Below are positions 1 to 6,399 of a stretch of DNA of 8,551 nucleotides, piece after piece. Both the position numbers and the translations under genes were made by a program. This DNA comes from JBKDZL01 sp047971145 (GTDB lineage: Bacteria > Bacillota_I > Bacilli_A > Erysipelotrichales > Erysipelotrichaceae), in NCBI GenBank assembly GCA_047971145.1, contig JBKDZL010000063.1, positions 1 to 8,551 on the forward strand. The letters run 5' to 3'. Numbering within the stretch: the stretch's first letter is position 1; the number at the start of each line of letters is the position of its first letter. The notes beneath the pieces were generated by a model. It made no database searches. It saw only the letters and a list, made by a program, of their open reading frames with translations, and had not been told where the DNA came from.

Positions 1-1
1 T

Positions 2-73
2 CATTATCAATATAGTGAAACTGGTACCTTGAAAGTAAACACCATGCCAATGTATCGACATGTTAAAAAATAA
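2..73 (+). CDS. C-terminal end of an unidentified protein (partial, cut by left edge)
   Basis: Frame 2 is open from the left edge to a TAA at 71-73, giving a 23-residue tail that ends in MYRHVKK. The other two + frames are closed within the first 35 bases. The stretch overlaps the start of the next gene by 14 bases, and that gene has no ribosome binding site of its own, which fits translational coupling to a real upstream gene. The tail is too short to assign a family. An open run of this length is not rare by chance, so the call is tentative. Confidence 0.4.
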   Translation, partial: HYQYSETGTLKVNTMPMYRHVKK

Positions 74-605
74 GAAATATATTATTGGTATTTTAACATT
101 TTTGTTAATTATATTTATTGGTTGTTATGCTTCGGGGAGTTTCCAAAGTCGTATTGAGCTCCAGAATAATCAAGGTATATTCTTCAACACTAATAATGAG
201 CTCTTTCCAATATACTATTTACAACCTTTAGATACCTCAGATTTAATTGTCAGAGGACTGGAAGAAATGGATGAAGATCAATTAGATCCTTACCTTTTAG
301 GCGAATTCTTTACTATAAACAATAAAGGTTTTGATATCCCTATAAACGAGATTAAAGTAGGTAATCAATTAAAGATTTATTTGAATAAAAATTTTGAAAA
401 ACCATTATTACTTCATATTATTTATGAAAATGAATTTAGGACAGCAATAATTCCATTTGAATGGACAGAAGGTAATTATATTCAATTTGATATTATTAAT
501 TTAGAAAAAGATATGCTGTATACTTTCCAAGTTACTTACGCTAGACAAGAGGAAGGCATAATTCGAAATTTCGAAACATATCTATTTAGAGCAATATTTA
601 AATAA
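60..605 (+). CDS. Putative small lipoprotein of unknown function
   Basis: I do not recognise this 181-residue protein. Its N-terminus has a lysine-rich segment (residues 3-6), a hydrophobic stretch (about 8-20) and a cysteine at 22 preceded by I-F-I-G. This resembles a lipobox, with F instead of the usual L at -3, so lipid anchoring on the outer face of the membrane is likely; an uncleaved membrane anchor is the alternative. The rest is rich in alternating polar and hydrophobic residues (for example 95-165), suggesting a beta-rich extracellular domain, with no further cysteine and no visible catalytic motif. The ATG at 60 is the first start after an in-frame stop at 36-38. There is no Shine-Dalgarno sequence; the start lies inside the preceding reading frame, so translation is probably coupled. 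It is the only intact + strand gene here and points toward the IS3 remnant. Confidence 0.7.
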   Translation: MLKNKKYIIGILTFLLIIFIGCYASGSFQSRIELQNNQGIFFNTNNELFPIYYLQPLDTSDLIVRGLEEMDEDQLDPYLLGEFFTINNKGFDIPINEIKVGNQLKIYLNKNFEKPLLLHIIYENEFRTAIIPFEWTEGNYIQFDIINLEKDMLYTFQVTYARQEEGIIRNFETYLFRAIFK

Positions 606-637
606 TATTTCCAAATGAAAAGATAAGAGCCAGATTT

Positions 638-662
638 TGAAGTAAACCCAATAAGTTGGACT
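638..662 (-). repeat. IS3-type terminal inverted repeat (single copy)
   Basis: Read on the - strand, this 25-base end runs from AGTCCAACTTATTGGG to a TTCA terminus. It closely resembles the GTCCAACTTTTTGGGT...TTCA ends I know from the IS150/IS1223 group. No partner copy was found elsewhere in the window, in agreement with a truncated element. Confidence 0.6.
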
Positions 663-677
663 CTATAAATTAGTTTG

Positions 678-716
678 AAGGACTAATATCAATCTTATAG
701 CGGTGTTAGTCCTTTT
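678..716 (+). terminator. Hairpin, probable terminator of the + strand lipoprotein gene
   Basis: Bases 678-690 pair with 702-714 (AAGGACTAA against TTAGTCCTT, extended by four more pairs, two of them G-U), leaving an 11-base loop. Read on the + strand the stem is followed by TTTTAATATT, a short U-rich tail, about 75 bases after the stop at 605. On the - strand the stem is followed by CAAAC, with no U-run, so it does not look like a terminator for the hydrolase operon. The sequence derives from the IS3 fossil: the right arm codes for the transposase GLTP segment on the other strand. Confidence 0.5.
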
Positions 717-899
717 AATATTAATTGATTATCTTATTGTTATAATAAATAATATATTCTTTCATTGTTGATTTTAAATCAAGCAATAATTTAAAACCAT
801 AATTATTTCCATAGATTATATATCTTATTTTTCATAGTAGTAAGTAAACTTCTTTATCATTAAATTATCTAAACAATTACCTTTTCTGTTAATGATAAT
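695..899 (-). pseudogene. IS3-family transposase, C-terminal remnant (frameshifted)
   Basis: Three pieces follow the order of an IS3 (DDE/integrase-core) transposase C-terminus. Bases 887-843 read RKGNCLDNLMIKKFT, matching the usual S-R-K-G-N-C-L-D-N-A-x-x-E-N-F-F block. Bases 813-733 read in another frame as YGNNYGFKLLLDLK then STMKEYIIYYNNK, matching the helix-rich region ending in YYNNKR. Bases 727-698 read in a third frame as QLILKGLTPL, matching the LKGLTPxEYR tail, then hit a stop. At least two frameshifts plus internal stops mean it cannot make transposase. The catalytic glutamate of the DDE triad falls where this copy has lysine (LMIKKF instead of xMENFF). Everything N-terminal to this block is gone. 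Confidence 0.7.
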
Positions 900-906
900 C
901 ATTAAT

Positions 907-1884
907 TTAATTGCTTTTATTAAAAAATACTTCTGCTAATTTTCTCTGATGTGGTAAATAACTACTATTTCTTTCAGGAAAATTTCTATTAGCTAAAACA
1001 ATATAAGCCACTTCATTATTAAAATCTAATCCAATAGAAGTACCAGTAAATCCAGTATGAAAAATTGTTCTTTCTCCATAAGTGGACTCCCATCCCAATC
1101 TTCTATCATTAACATTAAAACTTAGCATTAATTTTTTCGTTTCATTTTTAATTAGAATTTCATCAAACAATAAACTTCTAATAAATTTATTTAGGTCACT
1201 CAGCGAACTAAATAAGCCAGCGTGTCCAGATATTCCATCTAAAAGATAGCATTTAGTATCATTGACCACTCCCTGTATTATGCCTCTATCTTTTTTAATT
1301 TCCGTTGGCACATAATTCTCTTTTGTTTCTTGAGCAAGATAGCTAGTACTAGTCATTGATAATTTCTTAAAAATATTCTCGTAAAAACTAGTCTGTAAAT
1401 CACAATTATCTATTTGCTCAATAACTAAACCCAAAAGAATAAATCCCAAATCAGAATAAGTAGTAAGGGGATTAAATGATAACTCTGTTTGATTTATTTT
1501 AGATAAAATGTTATTTTTGTTAATGCCTTTTTTATCAATGAAATCACCAATCAAACCACTATTGTGTAATAGTAAATTTTCAATACTAATTTCTTTAAAA
1601 ACAAAATTATCAATAATATTACTGACTTTACTACCTAATGTAAGCTTTTTCTCTTCAATCAACTGTAATATTCTAGTAGTAGTACCAACCACTTTAGTTA
1701 ACGATGCTAAATCATAAATTAGACCCTGATTAACTGAAACATTAAAAGGAGGCAACACTCCCACTTGTCCTAAGTAAAAACAGTTATCGTTATTTCTATT
1801 AATAAAAGAGATTGAGGCTCCTGGTAATATCTTTTCTTCAATACACTGTGTTAATATATCTAACATTGCTCTTTGTTTATTCAT
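907..1884 (-). CDS. Serine hydrolase of the beta-lactamase/penicillin-binding-protein fold, copy 1
   Basis: This 325-residue protein belongs to the class C beta-lactamase-like family (Pfam PF00144 type). It has the active-site S-x-x-K as SLTK at residues 61-64, a Y-S-D at 143-145 in the position of the Y-x-N motif, and an H-T-G at 276-278 replacing K-T-G. LLLHNSG (105-111) and SGHAGLFSS (219-227) are further family blocks. Members include esterases, D,D-peptidases, amidases of the AmiE (YbbE) type and true beta-lactamases; the substrate cannot be read from the sequence, and resistance should not be assumed. There is no signal peptide or membrane segment, so it is probably cytoplasmic. The start is supported by GAGGAG six bases upstream. 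It follows its paralogue after only 3 bases and is the last gene of the likely galE operon; the IS3 remnant begins right after its stop. Confidence 0.85.
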   Translation of the reverse strand: MNKQRAMLDILTQCIEEKILPGASISFINRNNDNCFYLGQVGVLPPFNVSVNQGLIYDLASLTKVVGTTTRILQLIEEKKLTLGSKVSNIIDNFVFKEISIENLLLHNSGLIGDFIDKKGINKNNILSKINQTELSFNPLTTYSDLGFILLGLVIEQIDNCDLQTSFYENIFKKLSMTSTSYLAQETKENYVPTEIKKDRGIIQGVVNDTKCYLLDGISGHAGLFSSLSDLNKFIRSLLFDEILIKNETKKLMLSFNVNDRRLGWESTYGERTIFHTGFTGTSIGLDFNNEVAYIVLANRNFPERNSSYLPHQRKLAEVFFNKSN

Positions 1885-1887
1885 AAT

Positions 1888-2865
1888 TCACTCCTCAGAT
1901 TTAAAATAATTTCCAGCAATTTCTTTTTGTAATTCTTTAAAGTTCTCTTCTCTGTTAGGGAAGTTTCTATTGGTCAAAATAATATAAGCACTTTTATTGT
2001 GAAAATCTATAGCAATAGAAGTTCCTGTAAAACCAGTATGAAACAAAGATCCTGACTTTTCAATTACTTGCCAACCATAAGATCTACCATTAACATTAGT
2101 ATTAACTAGTAGTTCTTTAGAAGTATTATTTAAAACTTTATTGTCAAATAAAAAACTAGTAACGAACTTAGCTAAGTCTTCAATACTGGCAAATAGTCCA
2201 GCACTACCTGATTGCTTAAGCATAAAACTTTTAGGATCATGAGTTTGCCCTTGAATAATACCTCTTTTTTCAGTAACTTCTGTTGGTAAATATAATTCTT
2301 TAGCAAACTTTTTTAAGAAACTTGTCTGCTTCATGTTGAGTTTTTCAAAGATATTTAATCTAAAAGTTGTTTCTAAATCACAATTATCTATTTTTTCAAT
2401 TATTAAACCTAAAATGATAAAACCTAAATCAGAATAAATAGTAGGATTACCAACATTAATAATTTGCTGATTTATTCTGGCGATAACATTTGCTTTATTG
2501 AGTCCTTCATTATTATCCAAACCAGGATTAAAACCTCCCTGATGTAATAATAGTTGCTCAATTGTTATATCTTCAAATTTAAATTCAGCAATTATTTGAG
2601 ACACTTTTGTATCGAGTTTTAGTTTATTTCCTTCGATTAACTGCATGATCCTTGTCGTGGTCGCAACAACTTTAGTTAGTGAGGCAAGATCATAAAACAT
2701 TTCTTTAGTGATATCAATTTCATTGAAGGGTGCAATATTTCCTTGTTGCCCTAAATAATGATATTTAATATCGTCTTTAAAAACAAAGGCAATAGAAGCA
2801 CCAGCTATCACTTTTTGATTAATAAATTTTTCAATGATTTTAAATATTTCTTGCTCTTTACTCAT
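1888..2865 (-). CDS. Serine hydrolase of the beta-lactamase/penicillin-binding-protein fold, copy 2
   Basis: This paralogue of the next gene has exactly the same length (325 residues). It carries SLTK at 62-65, YSD at 144-146 and HTG at 276-278. From the active-site block onward (residues 59-113) 37 of 55 residues match copy 1 by eye. It keeps a THDPKSF segment (208-214) typical of the family's G-x-x-H-D-P block, which copy 1 has changed to NDTKCY. Its later block is GSAGLFAS where copy 1 has GHAGLFSS, and LLLHQGG where copy 1 has LLLHNSG, so the copies may differ in substrate. No signal peptide is visible. AmiE-like muropeptide amidase or esterase activity are possibilities, not conclusions. 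The ATG has only a weak upstream A/G stretch and no clear Shine-Dalgarno. It begins 31 bases after galE with no terminator between, so I place it in that operon. Confidence 0.85.
   Translation of the reverse strand: MSKEQEIFKIIEKFINQKVIAGASIAFVFKDDIKYHYLGQQGNIAPFNEIDITKEMFYDLASLTKVVATTTRIMQLIEGNKLKLDTKVSQIIAEFKFEDITIEQLLLHQGGFNPGLDNNEGLNKANVIARINQQIINVGNPTIYSDLGFIILGLIIEKIDNCDLETTFRLNIFEKLNMKQTSFLKKFAKELYLPTEVTEKRGIIQGQTHDPKSFMLKQSGSAGLFASIEDLAKFVTSFLFDNKVLNNTSKELLVNTNVNGRSYGWQVIEKSGSLFHTGFTGTSIAIDFHNKSAYIILTNRNFPNREENFKELQKEIAGNYFKSEE
1890..1896 (-). promoter_or_regulatory. Ribosome binding site of hydrolase copy 1, overlapping the stop codon of copy 2
   Basis: GAGGAGT lies within the last two glutamate codons and the TGA of the upstream gene, six bases before the ATG at 1884. 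Ribosomes ending copy 2 therefore finish on the binding site for copy 1, so the two paralogues are probably translated together. Confidence 0.7.
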
Positions 2866-2896
2866 GATGATTTTTATCTAAAAAATCTAAAATTAA

Positions 2897-3889
2897 TTAT
2901 TTCAGATTCTTTTCAAAATTCCAAGAATCACGACACATCTCTTCAATAGATTTAGTTGCTTTCCAATCAAGCTTAGCCTCCACTTTAGCAGTAGCAGCAT
3001 AAGCACTAGCAATATCACCTGGACGACGATCTACTATTTGATAAGGAACATCAATATTATTAGCTCGTTTAAAGGATTCAATTAATTCTAAAACCGAAGT
3101 TCCTTTACCGGTACCTAAATTATATATTTCAACACCTGATGTCATTGTTTCTAAAGCTCTAACATGTCCTTTAGCCAAATCAACCACATGAATATAATCT
3201 CTAACGCCAGTGCCATCAATAGTGTCATAATCATCACCAAAAACACTAAGCTGGTCTAACTTTTTTTTCGCAACTTTAGTAATATAGGGCATCAAATTAT
3301 TAGGAATACCATTTGGTTCTTCTCCTATTAAACCACTACTATGAGCACCAATTGGATTAAAGTATCTCAGTAGTACAACTTTAAAATCTTTGTTTGCTTT
3401 AGTAATATCACTTAGAATTCTCTCACTCATAACCTTAGTCTCACCATAAGGATTAGTGGTAGTCATCAACTCCATATTTTCACTAAAAGGAGCTTCTTGA
3501 TTACCATAAACAGTCGCAGATGAGCTAAAAACAAACTTATTAACATTGTGCTTTAAACACTTTTCTGCCAGAGTAATGGTTGATAATAGATTATTATAAT
3601 AATAATGTAATGGCTTAGTGACAGACTCACCAACTGATTTTAATCCAGCAAAGTGAATAACTCCATCAATGGAATTATCGACAAATATTTCTTCAACTTT
3701 TTCGGCTGAAGTCATATCATATTGATAAAATTTAAACTTCTTTCCAGTTATTTTTTCTAGTTTTGCCAAAACTTCAATTTTTGAATTATATAGATTATCA
3801 GCAATCACTATTTCATGATTTGCGTGAGCTAATTCAACTACTGTATGACTTCCAATATAGCCTAAACCACCTGTTACTAATATTTTCAT
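2897..3889 (-). CDS. galE: UDP-glucose 4-epimerase
   Basis: GalE interconverts UDP-glucose and UDP-galactose with bound NAD, supplying UDP-galactose for surface polysaccharides or allowing galactose use (Leloir pathway); it is cytoplasmic. The 330-residue length is normal for the family. The N-terminus shows the Rossmann NAD-binding G-G-L-G-Y-I-G (7-13). The catalytic block SSSATVYG (122-129) provides the serine at 124, and Y148-x-x-x-K152 (YGETK) is the short-chain dehydrogenase pair. RYFNPIGAHSSGLIGEEP (175-192) and GTGVRDYIHVVDLAKGH (226-242) are GalE hallmarks. GGAGGAG lies four bases upstream of the ATG. No galK or galT is adjacent, so an anabolic, envelope-related role is at least as likely as galactose breakdown. 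It heads a probable operon with two serine hydrolases and has its own extended -10 promoter just after the ptsI terminator. Confidence 0.97.
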   Translation of the reverse strand: MKILVTGGLGYIGSHTVVELAHANHEIVIADNLYNSKIEVLAKLEKITGKKFKFYQYDMTSAEKVEEIFVDNSIDGVIHFAGLKSVGESVTKPLHYYYNNLLSTITLAEKCLKHNVNKFVFSSSATVYGNQEAPFSENMELMTTTNPYGETKVMSERILSDITKANKDFKVVLLRYFNPIGAHSSGLIGEEPNGIPNNLMPYITKVAKKKLDQLSVFGDDYDTIDGTGVRDYIHVVDLAKGHVRALETMTSGVEIYNLGTGKGTSVLELIESFKRANNIDVPYQIVDRRPGDIASAYAATAKVEAKLDWKATKSIEEMCRDSWNFEKNLK

Positions 3890-3909
3890 TATACTCCTCC
3901 GTTTTTAAT

Positions 3910-3918
3910 ATTATAACA
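3910..3918 (-). promoter_or_regulatory. Extended -10 promoter of galE
   Basis: The - strand reads TGTTATAAT here, a perfect TATAAT (3915 to 3910) with the TG one base before it. This is an extended -10 element, which explains why no good -35 is seen at the proper distance (TTTTTA at 17 bases). It lies 20 bases upstream of the galE ATG, directly after the ptsI terminator and before GGAGGAG. Confidence 0.6.
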
Positions 3919-3933
3919 AATTATCATTATTAT

Positions 3934-3960
3934 AAAAAGACAACCTTGAATGTTGTCTTT
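3934..3960 (-). terminator. Intrinsic terminator of ptsI
   Basis: On the - strand AAAGACAAC pairs perfectly with GTTGTCTTT (3960-3952 with 3944-3936) around a 7-base loop, and the stem runs into five T's (3938-3934). It begins five bases after the ptsI stop. This separates ptsI from galE transcription. Confidence 0.8.
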
Positions 3961-3965
3961 GATTT

Positions 3966-5675
3966 TTATATTGTAATACTTGCCTTAACCAGTTCCAATA
4001 CTTCCTCAGTATTACTACAACTTAAAGCTTTATTTGCTAGAGTTTGCATCTCTTGATAACTCAACTCTCTGACAATCTTTCTAGCTTTTAAAATTGAAGA
4101 AGCAGACATTGAAAACTCATCGAGTCCTAAACCTAAAAGAAGAGGAACAGCCAAAGGCTCACCAGCCATTTCACCACACATACCACACCATTTACCCTCT
4201 TTATGAGCTCCATCAATAGTCATTTTAACTAACCTTAAAATAGATGGACTAAATGGTTGATAAAGATAAGCTACATTCTCACTCATTCGATCAGCAGCCA
4301 TAGTATATTGAATTAAGTCATTAGTGCCAATTGACATAAAATCTGCAACTTTCGCAAATTGATCAGCCAATACAGCTGCAGCCGGTATTTCTACCATCAT
4401 TCCCACTTGAATTTTATCAGAAATTTTAATATTTTCTTTTACTAATTTCTCTTTTTCTTCATTAAAAATCTTTTTGGCAGCATTAAATTCATCAACAGTT
4501 GCAATCATTGGAAACATAATACATAAATTACCATAAACTGAAGCTCTAATTAAAGCTCTTAATTGTACTCTGAAGATATCATCACGATCTAGACATAACC
4601 TAATTGCACGATAACCCAAAAAAGGATTCATCTCCTTAGGGAAAGGTAAATAAGGTAATTCTTTATCTCCACCAATATCTAAAGTTCTAACTACAACTGG
4701 TTTATCACCCATATCTTCTAAAACTTTTTTATAAGCAGAAAATTGTTCTTCCTCAGTAGGTAAACTACTTGCATCCATATATAAAAATTCAGTTCTGTAT
4801 AAGCCAACACCCTCGCCACCATTATCCAAGACACCCGCAGTATCTTTAGGTGTTCCAATATTACCAACCAATTCGACATGATGGTCATCAACTGTCACAC
4901 TAGCTTGATCTTTTAAAACTTTAAGCGCTTCTTTTTCAGCTAGAAACTCTTGAGCCTTTTTAGTATATTGGCTAACTTGATCAGCATCAGGATTAATAAG
5001 TACTTGACCTTCAATCGCATCCAGCACTAAAGTATCTCCACTATTAACACTATCTAATAATGGTCCACAACCTACTACAGCTGGTATTTCTAAAGATCTT
5101 GCCATAATTGCTGAGTGGGAAGTTCTACCACCAATCTCAGTTGCAAAACCTTTAGTATACTCTTTATTTAATTGAGCAGTATCACTAGGAGTCAAATCAT
5201 GAGCTACAATAATACACTCCTCATCAATTAGAGTTAAATCCGGAATTTTTACTCCCAACAAATGACACTTAACTCTATAAGTTACATCTTTAATATCAGC
5301 AGCACGCTCCCTCATATACTCATCATCCATATTTTCAAATATGCCAATAAACATCTTAGCTACATTATCCAATGCGAACTCCGCATTTACTTTATCATTG
5401 GTAATACTATTTTCAACTTGCGAAATTAAATCGGGATCTTTTGCCACCATTAAATGAGCATCGAAAATTGCCAACTCTTCAGCCGATAACTTGCCAACAG
5501 CTTTTGACTTTATCATTTCAATATCAGCACAAGTATTTTCAATAGCTTTTTTAAATTTAGCTTTTTCGATTTCTCCATCGCTAATTTCCTTCTTTGTAAT
5601 CTCTACTACTGGGTGTTCTAATTTAAACACCTTAGCAATAACAACACCACTACTTGCTGCAATACCCTTGATCAT
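3966..5675 (-). CDS. ptsI: Phosphoenolpyruvate-protein phosphotransferase (PTS enzyme I)
   Basis: Enzyme I takes phosphate from phosphoenolpyruvate and passes it to HPr, the first step of all PTS sugar uptake; it is a cytoplasmic Mg-dependent dimer. At 569 residues it is full length. The N-terminal HPr-binding and swivel region (about 1-220) holds GGRTSHSAIMAR, with the phosphorylated histidine at 187. The C-terminal PEP-binding barrel (about 250-540) shows R294 (GLYRTEF), R330 (VVRTLDIGGDK), the Mg ligands E429 (VEIPAAA) and D453 (IGTNDLIQYTMAADR), and the catalytic C500 (CGMCGEMAG). These match the known E. coli active-site residues in order. GGGAGGAA precedes the ATG by about seven bases. 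ptsH, which usually lies directly upstream, is absent: the upstream neighbour is a HAD-family gene. It has its own promoter and terminator, so it is probably transcribed alone. Confidence 0.98.
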   Translation of the reverse strand: MIKGIAASSGVVIAKVFKLEHPVVEITKKEISDGEIEKAKFKKAIENTCADIEMIKSKAVGKLSAEELAIFDAHLMVAKDPDLISQVENSITNDKVNAEFALDNVAKMFIGIFENMDDEYMRERAADIKDVTYRVKCHLLGVKIPDLTLIDEECIIVAHDLTPSDTAQLNKEYTKGFATEIGGRTSHSAIMARSLEIPAVVGCGPLLDSVNSGDTLVLDAIEGQVLINPDADQVSQYTKKAQEFLAEKEALKVLKDQASVTVDDHHVELVGNIGTPKDTAGVLDNGGEGVGLYRTEFLYMDASSLPTEEEQFSAYKKVLEDMGDKPVVVRTLDIGGDKELPYLPFPKEMNPFLGYRAIRLCLDRDDIFRVQLRALIRASVYGNLCIMFPMIATVDEFNAAKKIFNEEKEKLVKENIKISDKIQVGMMVEIPAAAVLADQFAKVADFMSIGTNDLIQYTMAADRMSENVAYLYQPFSPSILRLVKMTIDGAHKEGKWCGMCGEMAGEPLAVPLLLGLGLDEFSMSASSILKARKIVRELSYQEMQTLANKALSCSNTEEVLELVKASITI

Positions 5676-5695
5676 TTTAATTCCTCCCTATCGTT

Positions 5696-5724
5696 ATTAT
5701 AAATTAGGCGCTACCTAATATTGA
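5696..5724 (-). promoter_or_regulatory. Probable ptsI promoter
   Basis: The - strand has TATAAT at 5701-5696, 20 bases before the ptsI ATG. At 17 bases' spacing the -35 hexamer is TCAATA (5724-5719), only three matches to TTGACA. A better hexamer, TTGATC (5728-5723), sits 21 bases away, which is too long for an unassisted sigma-70 promoter. The spacer is filled by an inverted repeat, so the promoter may be controlled. Confidence 0.5.
5703..5719. repeat. Inverted repeat ATTAGG-N5-CCTAAT between HAD gene and ptsI
   Basis: Six-base arms are separated by CGCTA (+ strand), with one additional T-G pair possible in the - strand RNA. It occupies the spacer between the likely -35 and -10 of ptsI, where repressor or MerR-type operators lie. 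It could also be a weak terminator for the HAD gene, since TTTAT follows on the - strand, but the stem is short and the T-run broken. The TTAGG half-site resembles DtxR-family half-sites, but the spacing differs. Confidence 0.45.
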
Positions 5725-6393
5725 TCAATACTCTAAATCTTCTTCCATTTCATTTTCAATAATTCCAATAATATCTAACATATCTTCTATCAAAAAATCT
5801 GCCGCACTTTGGTCTAAACCAAAATGCTCATCTTTACGGGCAATAACCATCATACCCGCTGCCTTAGCAGCTGCAATTCCTGGCACAGAATCTTCTATTG
5901 CCCAACAATCCTCAGGTGCAGCACCTAATAAAGAGCAAGTATATTCATATATTTCAGGATTCGGCTTACTTTCTTCAAAATCATGTCCTGAGACTTTAAT
6001 TTCAAAAAAATCATGAAGCTCCAACTGATTTAATACTTCCTCAATATGATAAAGCTGACTGCTAGAGGCAATAGCTAACTTATATCCCATTTGATGCAGC
6101 TGTTCAATACACTCAACCGCATTTTCAGCAATATTCTCTTTATAATTGATATTACTATTGAGTTTATAGCTTTTATAAGCTTGACTAAAATCATCAAACT
6201 TAGGATAGAAACCTTCATACTTATCCGCAATAAATTTGTGCAGTTTTCTAATATCACTGCCAGGAAAGGGCTCATATTCTTCATCGCTAATGCTAAAGTT
6301 GTCTTTAGCTAGAAACTCAAAGAAGATTTTTTTATAAATCTGCTCAGTATCAATTATAGTACCATCTAAATCAAAAACTACAATTTTTTCCAT
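5725..6393 (-). CDS. HAD-superfamily hydrolase, beta-phosphoglucomutase/phosphatase-like
   Basis: This 222-residue cytoplasmic protein has all four HAD motifs. Motif I is DLDGT with the nucleophile at D8 and acid/base D10, motif II has S110 in IASSS, motif III has K143 in SKPNPEIY, and motif IV is E167-D168 in AIEDSVPGI. An all-alpha cap domain lies between residues 15 and about 85. The combination SKPNPEIY plus ED-S-x-x-G-I-x-A-A-x-A-A-G-M is typical of the subfamily that includes beta-phosphoglucomutase and sugar-phosphate or phosphoglycolate phosphatases. The motifs do not separate these, so no symbol is given. Sugar phosphates are a plausible substrate given ptsI downstream. The start is fixed by motif I, eight residues in. 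No Shine-Dalgarno precedes it, and the -10 box ends only six bases before the ATG, so its mRNA may be leaderless. The C-terminus ends in an acidic tail (EMEEDLEY). Confidence 0.93.
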   Translation of the reverse strand: MEKIVVFDLDGTIIDTEQIYKKIFFEFLAKDNFSISDEEYEPFPGSDIRKLHKFIADKYEGFYPKFDDFSQAYKSYKLNSNINYKENIAENAVECIEQLHQMGYKLAIASSSQLYHIEEVLNQLELHDFFEIKVSGHDFEESKPNPEIYEYTCSLLGAAPEDCWAIEDSVPGIAAAKAAGMMVIARKDEHFGLDQSAADFLIEDMLDIIGIIENEMEEDLEY

Positions 6394-6399
6394 AGAGTT

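Larger units (their letters stand above)
638..903 (-). mobile_element. Decayed fragment of an IS3-family (IS150/IS1223-like) insertion sequence, right-hand end
   Basis: This gene-free stretch is best explained as an insertion sequence fossil. On the - strand it contains pieces of an IS3-type transposase C-terminus in three different frames. These are followed, at the distance expected for an element end, by a sequence (638-662) resembling the terminal repeat of the IS150/IS1223 group, with the core CCCAATAAGTTGGAC. Only this end is present: the left end, orfA and most of the integrase domain are missing, so the boundary near 903 is approximate and no target duplication can be defined. The fragment abuts the stop codon of the serine hydrolase at 907. 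The family call rests on motifs recalled from known IS3 elements, not on a database search. Confidence 0.7.

Noticed and set aside
725..746. Promoter-like TTGATT and TATAAT on the + strand.
   Set aside because: The spacing is only 10 bases, no gene follows on that strand, and the sequence is part of the decayed transposase (YYNNK region read on the other strand).
888..906. A near-consensus Fur box: 16 of 19 bases match GATAATGATAATCATTATC, including the 15-base core TAATGATAATCATTA.
   Set aside because: It lies directly downstream of the - strand hydrolase stop, not before any gene, and overlaps the IS3 transposase fossil, whose codons before RKGNCLDN account for half of it. It is probably a chance palindrome in AT-rich DNA.
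1508..1717. Open + strand frame of 69 codons, and similar ones at 2758-2949, 3763-4056, 5491-5718 and 6091-6312, plus a - strand frame at 6075-6284.
   Set aside because: All lie opposite or inside well-supported genes (hydrolases, galE, ptsI, HAD), show no family motifs, and have compositions typical of AT-rich shadow frames.
907..2865. Beta-lactamase resistance genes.
   Set aside because: The fold and SxxK motif match, but there is no signal peptide, the third motif is HTG, and close family relatives include esterases and amidases. Resistance cannot be inferred.
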